Shown here one piece after another: positions 14,401 to 28,124 of a stretch of DNA of 64,000 nucleotides. The number at the start of each line of letters is the position of its first letter. Position 1 is the stretch's first letter. The DNA lies in contig NC_023758.2 of NCBI RefSeq assembly GCF_000499845.2, positions 15,208,427-15,272,426 on the forward strand, read 5' to 3'. The translations under genes and the position numbers were made by a program. Under the pieces are notes generated by a model. That model made no database searches. It was not told where the DNA came from and saw only the letters and a program-made list of their open reading frames with translations. The stretch is from Phaseolus vulgaris. Its lineage: Eukaryota; Streptophyta; Magnoliopsida; Fabales; Fabaceae.

Positions 14401-14440
14401 TTTTTGATGTTAAGGGCTACTTTTCCAAATTGCTCTAAGA
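11404..14440 (-). mobile_element. Degenerate Ty3/gypsy retrotransposon, Tat-type
   Basis: Read on the minus strand, from high to low coordinates, broken frames give: a gag end (14123-14383), a linker with DLIQAGHL-like text (ELIHAGHLRKFV, near 14010), a protease region (VDKGSSINILY, near 13640-13600), reverse transcriptase (12631-13287, with GKMCTDYTDVNKACPK and FLDAYLGYNQIQM), an RT thumb/RNase H junction (DDMVVKFES and SKFLGFRLTCKGIKAN, around 12540-12340), and a second RNase H (HGNSWILHVYESS, near 11690). The RNase H duplication and the VDKGSS motif fit the Tat/Ogre lineage. Multiple stops and frameshifts make it non-functional. No integrase and no LTR pair were identified. Confidence 0.85.
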
Positions 14441-15970
14441 GCACGATAATGATTCCCCTTTCTCCTGTCAGGCGTTTACCAATGGGGTTACTTTACACAT
14501 ACCTCATATACTGCACCACCCTACACAAGAGCAACACAAACCTCAAAAATTTTAAAATCAAATAATTGTGTAAAAAGTTTGTAGCATGTGTCACCACTTA
14601 TTTCTACACAGGTCACCACTCACTCTGACTAACTACATTAACATTGAAATTAGGTAAAATTACCTTGGTCTCCTCTACTGAGGTCACTTTACACACACCT
14701 CATGCACCACCCTACCTAAGAACAACACAAAGCTCACATGTTTACATAAGTGATAGCCCTTGTATAGGGTTTTACCTTCCTGATGAGATTGTTGAAATAA
14801 GGAACACCCTAAAATATGGTTGGTTTAATTTTCTTGGAGTAGCATTAACTATATATAACTTATATTTAGCTAAGAGGGGTTTATAGTGGTGATGAAAATG
14901 AAAACCTTGCAAAAGGGTTGTCAAATACAAATGAATGCACACAAATCCTTTTGAATAAATGATTTTGAAATTCGTAATCCATATCAACATTTTGTTTTTT
15001 TAATACTTCTTTTATTTTTGTAAATTTTGTGATTCTTTTGATGATAGTATTTTGTTATATTACATCTAATCAATGTATACTATTATGAGTATGTACTTTA
15101 TTAATCAGGTTACAAGGTCAAACTTTGTGAATTTCTTGCAATAATTTAGGAAAAGCTTCTAAACAATATCTATTAATATTCTAACAAGAAAGAAATAAGA
15201 ATGTAAATGATCAATAAAAAAAACTATTAAATTTTACTATATTAATAATATAACTATTTGACAAGTTTATAACTTTCATTTCAAGGTTTTAAATTTTTGA
15301 ATATTTTAAAGAGACATTAAGTATGCAAATTATTTTATGTTTGAAAATTATGAATCTTATAAATTATAAATTTTATAAATAAATAATTTTTTTAATTGAT
15401 AAAATATATTATTGATACTAACATATGACTTTTATTATTCAAATTTTTATTTTATTTTGAGAAAAATTAATTTTTCATATGCTCTATATAAATGAGTTTT
15501 TGGGAATCATAAAATAAACTTTTTTTTTAAAAATGTTACGCAAATAAGATATTTTTTTTTAATTTTTGTTATCAAATATTTATCTCGTCTAAATTGAATA
15601 GATAGACTTTAATATTTTAAAAAATTAATTACTTAACAATTATACAAAATTTTAATTATATTTTTTAATTTTTTAAATTTAAATATGATATATTTTATTA
15701 TATTATTAAAAAAATTATTGAAATGATTTTTTTTAAATCTAAAAGAATAATATTTTAACCTTACAATCTTATATTTAACTATATTAATTTTCCAACCTTT
15801 CAAATTTTTATTCTATTATAATGAAGAAAAGACCTTTGACCAGGTCATCAATTCAAGCAACTTGTATATTGGGGTACTCATTCTTGGTTGTTAATGAAAC
15901 ATTTTTCTAATAATAATAATAATAGCAATGCAATGAAAATGAACTTTATTTTCTTCTAAGTGACTACAGT
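14440..15970. other. Intergenic sequence with a partial direct repeat
   Basis: A 45-60 base segment near 14490-14550 (TTACACATACCTCATATACT, CACCACCCTAC) recurs imperfectly near 14690-14740. The remainder is AT-rich and holds no supported gene. Confidence 0.45.
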
Positions 15971-15971
15971 G

Positions 15972-15972
<1 letters not shown>

Positions 15973-16006
<34 letters not shown>
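15973..16006. repeat. (AT)n microsatellite in the promoter of the LRR pseudokinase gene
   Basis: An uninterrupted AT run ends about 60 bases before the start codon at 16067, and so lies in the presumed 5'UTR or promoter. Confidence 0.9.
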
Positions 16007-16011
<5 letters not shown>

Positions 16012-16066
16012 TATAGAGTCACTCAGCATTCTTTGTCTTACTACACAGGTGTTCCAGCTTCAGAAA

Positions 16067-19000
16067 ATGAAGAATGTTTTGGTTTCTTTGTATTACTTGT
16101 TTCCTGCAATCATTACTATCATCCTTGTGCTGCTTACTCCAATTTCCAGTGCACAATTAACGACAAGTGAGAACAGAATTCTTCTCCACGTTCAGAAGCT
16201 TCTTGAATATCCTCAAGTTCTTCAAGGATGGAACAACTTCACCAACTTCTGCTCCCTCCCCCCCTTACCTTCTCTCAACATCGTGTGCTCCAATGGCCAT
16301 GTAACTGAGTTAACCATCATTGGGAACAAAAGCTCTCCTTCTTCTCACAGAATCCAACTTGTGTCTTGAAATTCATCTGAGACTCTCTCAAAAAGATTCT
16401 CCATTGAGTCTTTCTTTACTGTCTTGACAAAGCTCTCAAATCTGAAGGTGTTGTCATTGGTGTCACTTGGTTTGTGGGGTCCTTTACCTTCCAACATTAA
16501 CAGGTTCTGGTTTCTTGAAGTGCTGAACGTAAGCTCAAACTTCATGTATGGGGAAATCACACCATCGATCTCCTCTTTGAAAAATCTAAGGAGTCTTGTT
16601 TTGGCTGATAATCTTTTCAATGGGAGTGCTCCTGATCTTGGAAGACTGGATTCTCTTGAAGAGCTCAACTTGGGTGGCAACAAACTGGGTCCTGAATTTC
16701 CTTTATTGAGCAAGAATCTCGTGAGGGTTATCTTGAGCAACAACTCTTTGAGATGTAGAATCCCTCCCCAACTCATGCATGTTTATAAACTTCAGCTACT
16801 AGACATCTCTTCCAATGCAATTTTTGGAAATGTCCCATCATATATTTTCTCTCTTCCTTTCCTCAAGTACCTAAACTTGGCTGCAAACCAATTGAGTGGT
16901 TCCCTTTCTGTGAATGTGTCATGCAGTTCTGCTCTAACATTTGTTGATATCTCACACAACCTCTTGGTGGGAACATTGCCATCATGTATTGGTTCAAAGG
17001 CTTTGAACCGAACAACACGTTGTTCTGGGAATTGTTTGTCAACCAGGAGCTTAAATGATCAATATCCATCTTCTTATTGCCAGAAAGTGGAGGCCTTAGC
17101 TGTTAAACCTTCACCTAAATGGCAGAAGAGGAAATCAGAGATGCAATTAGACGTAAAACTTGGAATTGCAGGGCTTCTTCTGGTTCTTTTCATTCCGTGT
17201 ATATTCAGAAAGTTCAAAGCAGAAAAAGCAGATGTTAATTATAGAATAGATACCTCTGCTGCTGATGTCCGTGCATATCAAAGATCAAATATTAATGCAA
17301 GTAAGGACATTAGTATCATTATTATTTAAATGAATAACGATCTCATCTTCTGAGGTATGTTTGCATACTGCACTTATCTCTTAGAGATAAATATGTATTT
17401 CACTTTGAATCTCTATTATTAGTTTTGGAACTTTAGAATATAAACACAGATTTTTAGTAATGTTTCTAAGTAGATGACAACAAGGAGGTTCAAAATTCCA
17501 TTTCCTGAAGTTCTAAAATCATTAATCGAGTTTTTGAAATTTGTTGTCATTCATAGTGAATGTAATAGAGAAAGAAAAGACGTTTTTGGGTGATTAATTT
17601 GTAATTATTTATCTCTACTAAGATGCTTGCTTAATTAGAACAAAATGTAGTGCATTTCATCTGCGAAAATTAGAGACATTATACTTTAAGCTTCTATCAG
17701 GTGGGGGGAATGCGATTTATTTATTCAATTAATACGATGATAAGATATTATACAATAAGCTTGGTTGTTGTTGTATGGTGATATGATAAATCGTGTAAAT
17801 GTTAAATGCAGATCATAATTTTCGTCCCTGTTATGGCAGTTTAGTGCTCTGTAATATTCTTAATGCTTTGTTTAACTCATGCACGAATTGTTTTCTTTTG
17901 GCCGTGTGGAGATAGGATCTGTTCCTCCAGCTACGAGGCAACCTTTTCTTGGATTCCCACCATACTACATTTTTCCATTAGAAGAAATTGAAAATGCTAC
18001 AAATAACTTTGACCCATCAAATCTAATAGCAGATGGATCAGAAGGACAGGTAAAAGAATTTTCATGTGTTCATTAGTTTCATAGTGATACTCTATACAAG
18101 ACCAAGTGGTAACGTCCTATATACTCTTGCATTTTCACAGCTATATAATGGTTGGCTCATAAATGGTTCAATGGTTTTGGTGAATCGTGTAAAACTAAAG
18201 CAGAAGTGTTTGCACAAAAACAGTATTGAGTGCTTGAAGGTATTACCCTATTTAAGGCACGGGCATTTGGTGAGTATTTTAGGACACTGTGTCACTACTC
18301 AACAAGATCATCCCCAAATGATAAGCACAATCTTCATTGTATTTGAACATGTCTCAAACGTGTCATTGAGGGATTACCTTGCAGGTGAACAAAAAATAAG
18401 CACCGAATTATCTGCTAGAGCAAATTGATACTGGAGTGACAAAAAAATGTAACATGGAAGTTCTTTGTAACAGATGGGACAAAAAGGGAAATGTTGAAAT
18501 GGCCACAAAGAATGGCAATCAGCATAGGCATTGCAAGTGGAATCCAGTTCTTACACACCAGAGTTCGTCCTGGCATATTTGGCAACAATATAAAGATTGT
18601 GAATATTCTTTTGGATGATACCCTCAATGCAAAAGTTAGTGGATACAGCATTCCATGGCCATCCAAGGTTAGAATTAATACAAAATATAAGTAACTTGAC
18701 TAGTTCTCAGTAATATTTGCATTCAGTGCCTCTCTCAAAGTCTCTAACCTCAATGAAATCTGCTTTTGTCAAATTTTAGAAAAGTCTTCACAGAAGAAAA
18801 CTTTGTGACCAAATGGGCAGGTATTTCCCAGTTTAATGTATATCTTTCTTCAAATGATGCATCCAAAGTATGACATATTATCCCAAATGCAGCACCAGCA
18901 CCAATAAGGCAGAAAAGGAAGATATATATCAATTTGGTGTTATTCTACTTGAAGTTATCACTGGCAAACTGATTACATCTTCCAGGAAAGTAGAGGAGCT

Positions 19001-19349
19001 GAAGGATGAGGTATGCATGACATTTTTCTTCTTAGTCAGATATGTGCTATTGGATTTATTTTCCCTATCTTTAGTGTCCTCTTTGTCATGTTCAGCTGCA
19101 GAAAGGCTTATTAGAAGCTGCATCACCATCACTAAGAGGTGAATCACCAATACTAAGGGGTGTGGCCGATTTTTTCATCCGGGAAACTTGTGTGAATCAT
19201 TGAGGAGTGCAGTTCAGATTGCCGCCAGTTGTCTCAGCAAGGATCCCAGTGATCGCCCTTCAATAGAGGATATTCTCTGGAATTTGCAGTACTCCCTGCA
19301 AGTTCAAGAGCCAAGGATCAGTGGTGTAAACCTCTTTACAAAAGTGTAA
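16067..19349 (+). pseudogene. LRR receptor-like pseudokinase (At3g03770-type), broken
   Basis: The ATG at 16067 opens a signal peptide (MKNVLVSLYYLF ... SSAQ) and an LRR ectodomain: LTKLSNLKVLSLVSLGLWGPLP, LEVLNVSSNFMYGEI, LRSLVLADNLFNGSAPDLG, LEELNLGGNKLG and further repeats. A transmembrane segment lies near 17160-17205 (LGIAGLLLVLFIPCIF). A kinase-like domain follows over several exons: FPLEEIENATNNFDPSNLIADGSEGQ (to 18049), LYNGWLINGSMVLVNRVKL ... (18141-18386), then DGTKREMLKWPQRMAISIGIASGIQFLH (from 18473). The typical HRD and DFG motifs are absent, as in this inactive-kinase family. Two breaks are visible: an in-frame TGA at 16367-16369, with the LRR frame continuing intact beyond it, and a frameshift near 19190-19200 that looks like loss of about four bases relative to the family CAYESL motif. 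Homologous text then continues to a TAA at 19347-19349 (SKDPSDRPSIEDILWNLQYS). Splice sites remain good, so the decay looks recent. Confidence 0.8.
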
Positions 19350-20409
19350 GGTTGCTGTGACAAAATTGTTTGCTCAGAGTTCACAAGTTATTTAATCACT
19401 AAGAATAAGGGCTTGTTTGATTCTCTTCTCACTTTCTCGTCACCAAAATTGTTTTCTAAGATAATTCTACACTACTCTGCAATCTCATCCAAATTCTATT
19501 ACAACAAGAACAAAAGTATCCCGTTGAGTGATACAAGCTAAATGGATTAGAAACCAAAATTTAAGGTGTTTTTCATCATGAGATCTCTTTACACAAATTT
19601 ATCCGGTGTGTATTTCACGATCTTGCTATGAAAAGACAACTTTAAATGCTAAGAAACAAAGAAGGTTGTATCTATTGGACTACAAGGACCAAAACTAAGC
19701 AAAAATTATATGTTAGAAGATTTGAATATAATCCTTGTTACCTGGTTTGTTTACCAAAGAATCAGTAAAGTCTTATATGATAAAAAAAAGTAATTTGTAA
19801 TTTAATTTAATTCACTTTGACCTGTTAAGACCTATTTTATAATTTATTTATGAAGCAAAATAGTTTGTTACTTTTATTGATTATTGTAATCTTATCATAT
19901 GAATATAAACTATGAAAAGTATATCTTTAAGTCTTTCAAATCTTTGCTAATTTTTTTGTCAACACGAAAAATGAATTTGAAGAAATCATCAAAAGAATTA
20001 GGTCTAATAGTGATATCAAATATTCAAATAAGGAATGCTGGAAATTTGTCTCATAGTGGTATTGTGCATAAAATACTTTATAACAATACCAAGTTGTAGA
20101 AAGAAAGAATCGTTAGAAGGTTTAGAAGTAGCTAAAAGCCTTTCTTTAGTATGTTTGTTCTCAAGATCTACTACGGGGAGAGACTCTGTTAACCTCCACG
20201 TACCTCATATATAGGGTTACTCACCCACGCCTTAAATAATATCAATTTTGTTGGATTTCTACTCTAATTTATTCATTCTTTCTTCTCCTCACTCTTAAGT
20301 CTACCTTATAAAGTATTTAGATGTGTTGTTTTTTTCACTATCATAATCCTAATAGTAATAAATGAAATACTAGAGCTCTTAAAAATGTATATTTATTAGT
20401 TACTCTTCT
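19350..20409. other. Intergenic sequence
   Basis: AT-rich, with no supported gene. It separates the pseudokinase gene from a LINE insertion. Confidence 0.5.
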
Positions 20410-21863
20410 AATGAAAAAGGTATCATCGAGAGTTTTCATCTGTTCCAGGCAAATCACAAGCAAAATCTAGTTTGGAAAGGGGTGTGGGCAGCCATAGTGT
20501 GGTGTTTGTGGGAGCATAGAAATTCTGTTATGTTTCACCAAGGAGTAGTGGACGAGGAAGAAGTGCTACACAAGGCTAAGCTTAAGTCGTGGTTATGGTT
20601 GAAGCACAAATGCCATAATTTTTCATACTCTTTAACAGACTGGGTGTTGAATCCTATCCCATGTATTATTAGCTATAAGTAGGAGAGCTGCAGCAGCCTA
20701 GTTGTGTGGAAGGTTTTGCATGTTTTCGTTTTTGGAGGAGGTGGTCCTGCGTTTTTTACTGGTGCAGAAGGGTGTAAGGTGGGCTAGGTGGATCTGTTAC
20801 AAGTAACCAAGCTGATGTTGATGGTAGCTCAGGCTGAAGGGGCGGAGAGGCCAATGTGGCTATCTTAGTTCTGAAGGTTTTAGAGTACAATGCTGAAGCC
20901 AAATGGTGAAGAGAGGTGGAGGGTATGATTGGTATATAGTTTTAGTGGAACAGATTGGTGGTACCTGGTCCGTTCTGAAAGATGGGGATGGGAGTTCGGT
21001 GGTGGCAGGTGATGTAAGTTTAGAGGAATGGTTGGTGCTGCTGATGGTGGTCTTTTGACGGACAGTCTGGTGGAGGAACAATCGCTGCTTTTCCTATGAT
21101 GGCATGAGCCCAAATGGCTACAAGCAGAGCTAGGTATGCTGATGGGGGGAGTTAATGCGCTATTTGGTGTTGTATGGTGAAGCTAGGAAGAGACAGTCAC
21201 GTGCTCAAGTTGGTAGTACTGTGGGGTGGGTTCAGTCCTGAAAGGGGGTCTAAGTTGCTGTTGAAATGCAATTTTCTATAGATAGGTGGGCTAAGGCACA
21301 TAGGACGTTGCTTTTTTCTGCTCTAGATCAAGTGAATGGGCCTGTTATAAAGTATGGTGGGTGGATTTCTTATCCAAGGGCGTAAGGGGAATGAAAAGCT
21401 TTAGCTGGTGGACTGGTTGTGGATGTGGTTGGATGTTATAGGGTGAAACTAAGAAGCACAGGGAGTGGATGAAGATTTTGAAATGGTAGAAGTTCTGTCA
21501 CATGCTTTAGGTGCTAGAGAACTTACATCCTTTTTCAAAGAAATAGAAGAGGATGTTGTGGTGTAAGCCACTGGGAAGGTTAGACTTTGAACCGGTGGAG
21601 GGGTTTTTTTGCTGGTGTTTTGCTGGTGACTGCTGGTTGCTGGTGGTTTTGAAGGTTCGCTTGTAGCAGACCAGTAGACCATTACAAATTAAGAAAGTAA
21701 TGGTGTAGGGTATCCTAGTTCAGTAGAATATGTTTTCCTTTTAGCTCTGGGGTGTGTTCCTCTAGGAGGTTATATGAATTGTGTAAAGGCTTGGGATACC
21801 CCTTTTGTATCCTCTTAATTTAATTTAATTCTTTGCTGATAAAAAAAAATGAAAAAGGTATCA
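20410..21863 (+). mobile_element. 5'-truncated L1-type LINE with 16-bp target-site duplication
   Basis: The target duplication AATGAAAAAGGTATCA is exact at 20410-20425 and 21848-21863. The body starts inside the end of ORF2; an open frame to 20682 reads WAAIVWCLWEHRNSVMFHQG ... SLTDWVLNPIPC, the C-terminal tail after the zinc-binding reverse-transcriptase domain. A 3'UTR of about 1.1 kb follows and ends in TTTGCTGATAAAAAAAAA. The perfect duplication suggests a fairly recent insertion. The truncation means it cannot move on its own. Confidence 0.9.
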
Positions 21864-22149
21864 ATTTTACTTTAGAATCTTCTGTCTTTGTTATCATTGT
21901 GAAAAAAATATAGGCAATAAGCAATAATTATGAAATTAGTTAATGAAAAAAACAATACATTGGTATTTAAAGGAAAAACGAAATCCTAATAAAAAGAAAT
22001 AAATCTCTAAGGAAATAAATATTCTGAAATAAAATCTACTAAAATCCTAATTCAAGTTCCTTAAATTTAGGTATTTTTTTACAACCAATGGAATCCAAAA
22101 AACTTTAAAGTGAAAAAAAAAATTAATCATTATACCAGATAAATCTTAT

Positions 22150-22465
22150 TATCATATATATATTATTATTATTATTATTATTATGATTATAATTATAATA
22201 ACAATAATAATAAATATTATTATTATGAGTACTATTATAAATAATAATAATTATATTAATAATATTTGAATAATAATAATAATATTATTATTAATTATAA
22301 AAATAATAATAATATTAATAACAATTTTAACAACATTAATAACAATATTAATATAGATAATAACATTAATATTAATAATAATATGAATAAAAATATTATT
22401 ATTATTACTAATACTAAAAATACTATTCTTCATATTAATTACAATAATAATAATATTAATATTTG
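22150..22465. repeat. Imperfect (AAT/ATT)n microsatellite block
   Basis: About 300 bases of interrupted AAT/ATT/AATATT repeats. Both strands read as open Asn- or Ile-rich frames only because of the repeat, so these are not genes. Confidence 0.9.
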
Positions 22466-22493
22466 TACTGGCCAAACGTGTTCGAGGTCCGAT

Positions 22494-23340
22494 CTGAGCA
22501 CTTAATGATAGCATTGAGCTCTTCTCTTTTGTGGTTTTTGGATGGTTTGCAGAAGCTTAGTGGTTTGTTGATGGATCAAGGCCCTCCTAGGAGGTGTGGC
22601 TGCCTTGGAGGTGCATGAGAGTAGGGAAATTGAGGGAGGTTCGGCCAACCCCCTTTGGTAGGTGAAAGGATTGAAGATTAAGACCTAAATCTTAGGCAAG
22701 GGAGTAAAGTATGGCTCAAGTTTGGCAGCATAACAATACTCAATTTAATCTTGCAAAATGAGAGCCAAGCACCTTCTTATATAGGATTGGAGGGTTGGAA
22801 TTTGAAGAGCCAAATACAAATGAAATGCTAGCCAAATTACATGCAAGTGTGAGCACATGGAAGCACATGGAGCACATGGCACATGGGAGCACATGGCTGA
22901 AGTGGCGCCTAAATGGAGGTAAATTCTAGAAGTATTCCTTGTGTGGTTGGTCTAGAATTTACGCCCATTAGGTCTAGTTAATTGGGTCGGTCCTAAGTTT
23001 ACTTAGAAATGGTTATTTCTAATTAAACTTAGGTTTAGCCTTTTAAGTACCACTTTGCATGTTTCACCACATTTACAAAAAGATTTAAACTATGCTATAA
23101 CTAGAAAAGGAAGAAGAACTATCTCACACTAGAGTCTATGACATGTAAAAATGTCCCCTTGACCCCTCTTTGACTATGACTCTAGTGATTGCCTTAAATG
23201 TAGCATTTTGGTGGCCTTTGATAGGATTGGTGCTGGGGGCCTCTTCCATCAACTTAAGTGTGCCATCTTAACCCACTTAGTTTATTAAAGGTGAATGTTT
23301 AAGCTCAGCCTAAACAATGATAGGACCCAATAACACATCA
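22494..23340 (-). mobile_element. Probable solo LTR of a retrotransposon
   Basis: The segment begins TGAGCAC and ends CACATCA, so it has TG...CA termini on either strand. On the minus strand it has a promoter-like TATATAAG followed by a short GC-richer R/U5-like stretch. No internal coding region is attached on either side and no clean 5-base target duplication was found. Boundaries are approximate and the family is not identified; the layout is similar to the LTR-like region near 50.5-51.4 kb. Confidence 0.45.
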
Positions 23341-23344
23341 GGTG

Positions 23345-26300
23345 GTCGGCCCAGGTAGCTGTGAGGTATTTTAATAAGATAGTTAAAATAAAAACAACTA
23401 ACTAAATAACTAAATTAGCTAAAGCACAGGTGGTTACTCTGAGATTCGATAACCGTTAAAGATAAAGTTTTACCCGCATCCATAGAATAAGGGGATACAT
23501 TAACATAATATCTTTATGTTTGTTAAACTTTTGAAGGGAGGTCTACGAATACTATAAAAGGAGTTTGAGATCCTGAGAAAAAGTAAGTGCAATCTCACGA
23601 TACTATACTCATACAAATACTTTATATTCAAATACTGATAATTATATGCTCTCACTGATTTGATCGTTGGAGTGTAATCAATAGGTGGAACTCCCCTAAT
23701 TGTGAATTATTAGCATCCTAAAGCAGCAACAACAAAAAGGAAAAGTCAAGCCCGGAGTCCACCACCAAGGTCCAATCCAGGTCAGTCGACGAGAACATTT
23801 GACGCCCACCGTGGAGCCAGGTAAAAACTGAACCCACCAACGCTTATAGCTAAGCAATTCGACGTGATGAGGAATACTAGGCAAGGGGCGCATAGACCTG
23901 AAAGGGACGAGGTCTCAACTTTACAAAAAATCACGGAGACCATGAGAGCTTTCCAATAGGAAAATAAAGAATATCAACGTGAGCAAGAGCAAATTTGGGA
24001 AAAAGCTCGAGCTGAGCAAGAACGACTACGAGCAGAAGCCCGAGCTAACCAAGATTGTCTTCGAGAGGAAACATGACTAAATCAAGTGCGTCTTATGGCG
24101 GAAATCGAGGCCTCTCGAAGGGCTATGAAAGAACATTCACAAGCCAACGAGGAGTTGTGCAAAACCAATGAGGAATTACGGAGGAACATGCACTGCCATG
24201 GATGACGCCCCATTCGAGAGCGTTCGTTGGACATATCCTCGAGAGATGACCTCAAACTGTTCTCTCAGTGAATCATGGAAGAGCCCATACTGCCTTACTA
24301 TATCATACCCAAGATCGACTTTTTCTCTGGTGTGGAAGACCCTGAGAGTCACTTGTAGGCGTTTAGGGCTCAAATGATCATCTTTGGGGGGGTCGGATGT
24401 CGTCAGATGTAAGATGTTCATGGGCACATTCATAGTAACTCTCTACAATGGTTTAGTGGGACCCCGGATGACCATATTACCTCTTTCCCTCAGTTCTCCA
24501 GAATGTTTAAGGAGCGGTTCTTGGCCAATAAAGTTGATCACTGCGCTTGCATGATCCTAAGGTAATATCAGTTATCACCGTAGGCTGAAAGGTGCACAGG
24601 GTCCTCATCGACCAAGGGAGCTCGACTGGTGTGATGTTTTGAGGGACGTTCCTAAATTTACAAATCTCCCTAACTAGTTAAGGTCTTACGACGGTTGTCT
24701 GGTCAATTTCGCGGGTGATCAAGTGGAGGTACGGGGATGTGTGGAGTTAAGGATGACCTTTTCCAACGAGAGCACAACCATAATGATTACTGTGAAATAC
24801 ATTGTTGTTAATGCACCTTCTGCGTACAACCTGCTTTTAGGGTGACCTTCCTTGAATAGGTTAGGCGCGATGGCATCTACCATCCACATGAAGATGAAGC
24901 TGCCCACACCCAAAGAAAAGATGATCACGATGAAGGTTGACCAGAAGATGACATGAAAATGTTACGAGAGCAGCCTGAAAAATCGCGGGGGAACCTATGC
25001 AATCACTACCCAATCGGGAGAACCAGGATAGATGGAGAAAGTCGACCTCTGCAACGAAAGGCGACCTGAACCTGTTGTGGAAGTTCGGGAGTTGGAGATA
25101 AATGGGAAAATGTTCAAGCTTGGCGCTTCACTTTGCAAGGAGTTGGAGAATGAAATCATCGAGGTCATTTCAAAGAGTATGGGTGCTTTCGCCTGATCAT
25201 CCGTCGACATGCCAAGGATCGATCCAGATTTTTTGTGCAATTGCCTCACCATGAACAAGAAGGTTAAACCTGTAGGTTAGAGACGAAGGAAGTTCAACGA
25301 GGAAAAACGCCTCGCCATGAGGGAGGAAACTCAAAAACTCCTCGTTGTGGGCCACATAAGGGAAATCCAATATCTTGAATGGTTAGGAAATCTCGCCATG
25401 GTGAAGAAGACAAATGGAAAGTGGAGGATGTTCGTCGACTTCACCGATCTAAACAAGGCATGCCCCAATGATTCTTACTCTCTGCCAAGCATCGACTCCC
25501 TGATAGATAGTGCCCTCAGGCTGTGGTCTATTAAGATTTTTGGATGTTTTTTCAGTACAACCAAATTCACATGCATCTAAGGGATGAGAGTAAGATGACC
25601 TTCAAGGTCGAAGCCACCAATTATTGTTATAAGGTCATGCCCTTTGGATTGAAGAATGCGAGAGCGACTTACCAGAGACTTATGGTTCGGATCCGGTCTC
25701 CAATGCTCGGTCGTAATGTTCAAGCGTATGTAGATGACATGATTGTCACCTCAATAAAGGCAAATCAACATGTGACCGACTTTGAGGAGTTGTTCGCCAA
25801 TATAGCAAGGTACAATTTGAAACTCAATCCTAATAAATGTGTTTTCGGTGTACCGACAGGGAAGTTCTTTGGTTTCATGTGAACCGAAAGAGGAATAAAA
25901 GCAAACCCTAATAAGTGCGCAACAATCATGGAAATGAGAAGCTCGACCAACGTTAAAGAAGTGCAACGTCTAACTGGGCGCATGATTGCCCTATCAAGGT
26001 TCTTGTCAACCAGTGGCGATAAGGGGTATCTTTATTTTCAATGCCTCAAGAAGAACGACCATTTATCTGGACCGATGAGTGTTAAAAGGCTTTTGTCAAG
26101 TTAAAGAAGTATTTGGCTAATCCATCTGTTCTGGGTAGGCCTACTATGAGAATTTCTATTCGCTTGTATTTCTCAGTGACTGACTGGGCCATTAGCTTGG
26201 TCATCTTGCAGGAGATGGAAAAGGTACAGAAACCGATTTATTTCGTAAGCAAAGTGTTACAGGGGCAGAGGTTAGGCATCAAGCTATCAACAAGGTGGCT

Positions 26301-28000
26301 TTGGTAGTGGTATTTACAGCTCGACGACTCCGCCCATTCGGAAGGTCATTCATAAGCCTGATATTGTAGGAGGACCAATCAAGGGACAAGTCTACGCATA
26401 CTTCATGACAGAGCTCTCCCCCAAAGGTTTCGAATCTGATCCAAAAAAATTTCAATGTGTCATTTTCGTTGATGGAGCCTCGAACTTACAAGGAAGTGGG
26501 GTTGGTGTTATTTTGGAGGGGCCAAATGGTGTCTTAATCGAGCAAGCTCTTAGGTTTTCATTTAAGGCAAGTAACAACCAGGTCGAATATGAAACCCTGA
26601 TGCAGGTGGGCGTGGAGTGATCTAATGCTGTGGAGGGTGAAAGAAAGAAGTCGGTGTGAGGGAGATGCAGTAGAAGTTTCGCTCCACCGGGTTAGAAGAT
26701 GTAGTACTCCCATTTTCATGTAGGAAACTCACAGAATGGTGCAGTATCCTTGGTGAACCCGAGGGAGTAGGGTGGATGAAGAACAAAGAAGATGGTTTGT
26801 GTAGATGAAGCAGAAATTGAATACGCTGTAGTTTATACATCTAATAGATGTTGCTGCACGGTGCATAGAAGCTCTTGATACCAAGGTTAGTAAAACAAAG
26901 ATGGCTTGGATTCTGTCCAACTCTGACCCAGTATGTGAGAAGCAATCAAGATTTATGTCACTGCAGCAACTCGTAATCGGGTGATGTGGTCTATAAAAGG
27001 AGTGGGCCTTTGGACAGGTTGTGTATGGTGCAAGGTGATGAATTTGTGCTGAATTATGATCTGCAACTTTAACCCAAAGTTGTGTGACCCTTAAGTCAAT
27101 TCTATTGGGAGGCTGATATTGCTCTGGTGGGAGGTACGCGCTAGTCTCGTAACAATAAGCGGAGTCTCTAGTAGACTTAGGCAGGTTATCATGGGGTTGC
27201 AACAGAGGTCATGCAATCAAGGAGCAGCACCTACAAGGTGTTGTACTGTGGCAATAAAAGAAGTGTTATAGGGGAGGATGGAGCGCGGAACAAGGCATCT
27301 AGCAAGGAACGAGTGTCAAACCTCTGTATTGAGCATGGTGGTTGGATGTTGAGGAGTTCGGTGTGTAGATGTTGTCATGTGCAACACTCTGCTGTTTGGT
27401 ATGCTGGAATTGGATGTGGGGATGTGGGGATGTGCTTATTTCACTTCATTCAGTTTTGAAGCCACTGTTTTTGTGCTTTTCTGATCGCTAGTGGTTTTGA
27501 TTGATCTAAGGCATGTGCTGGTTTCTAGTAGTCTGCAGGTTGTTTTACTGCATTCTGTGAGTCTAGCAGGTGCTCTATGGTGACCAAGAACCAAAAGCTT
27601 CTTTTGCATGGAGTTCTTGACTATTGTATACGGGTTGGGACACCCCTGAAGTGTCCCATTTTAATTTTATTTATTCTTTGCTGATAAAAAAAAACAAGAA
27701 TGTTGTTGGTAAAGGAGTTGGAAGCTCACCACCTGTCAGCAAAGAGTGACTCACTGTTGGTAACAGGACAGGTCACCGATGAGTATCAGGCTAAAGATCC
27801 ACAACTAGCCTCATATCTTAGGTATGTGAATATTCTAAAAGATGCTTTCTATACTTTTGACCTTGTTCATGTCCACAAAGAACAAAATTCTCGGGCGGAC
27901 TTGCTGTCTAAATTGGCCAGTTCGGGAAAAAGGGGACGTCAACGGTCTATGATCCAAGAAACCTTGAAATCACCAAGGACGACCGCCTGGGGGCTCCATG
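23345..28000 (+). mobile_element. Degenerate Ty3/gypsy retrotransposon, Tat-type, interrupted by a LINE
   Basis: A 5' LTR remnant ends near 23795 at TTGACGCCCACCGTGGAGCC, which matches the conserved leader (GGCGCCCACCGTGGGG) of Tat elements. A gag fragment starts at 23868 and includes a charged coiled coil rich in ARAEQERLRAEARA, followed by gag text near 24280-24540. A protease trace (VLIDQGSSTGVMF, near 24610) precedes reverse transcriptase at 25080-25880 (GKWRMFVDFTDLNKACPNDS, AYVDDMIVTS) and two RNase H regions (near 26040-26330 and 26430-26615). The second RNase H is split by the LINE at 26622-27693 and resumes at 27697 (MLLVKELEAHHLSAKSDSLL) to about 27980. Many stops and frameshifts are present; no integrase or 3' LTR was found. 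Confidence 0.85.
26622..27693 (+). mobile_element. 5'-truncated LINE 3' end inserted in the gypsy RNase H
   Basis: This is non-coding 3'UTR-type sequence ending TTTATTCTTTGCTGATAAAAAAAAA, the same terminal block as the LINEs ending near 21848 and 57200. It separates VEYETLM from MLLVKELEAHHLSA, two halves of one RNase H domain. No clean target duplication is seen, so a small target deletion or decay is possible. Confidence 0.8.
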
Positions 28001-28124
28001 AGGATGACCACTTTGAAAACTGTATGAGATATCCTGCTATACTTGCATTGTGTGGATTGCATGGTATATATCTTTCGACTTTGCAGGATCTCTTTAAATT
28101 CAAAATCTACAACACAAACAACCA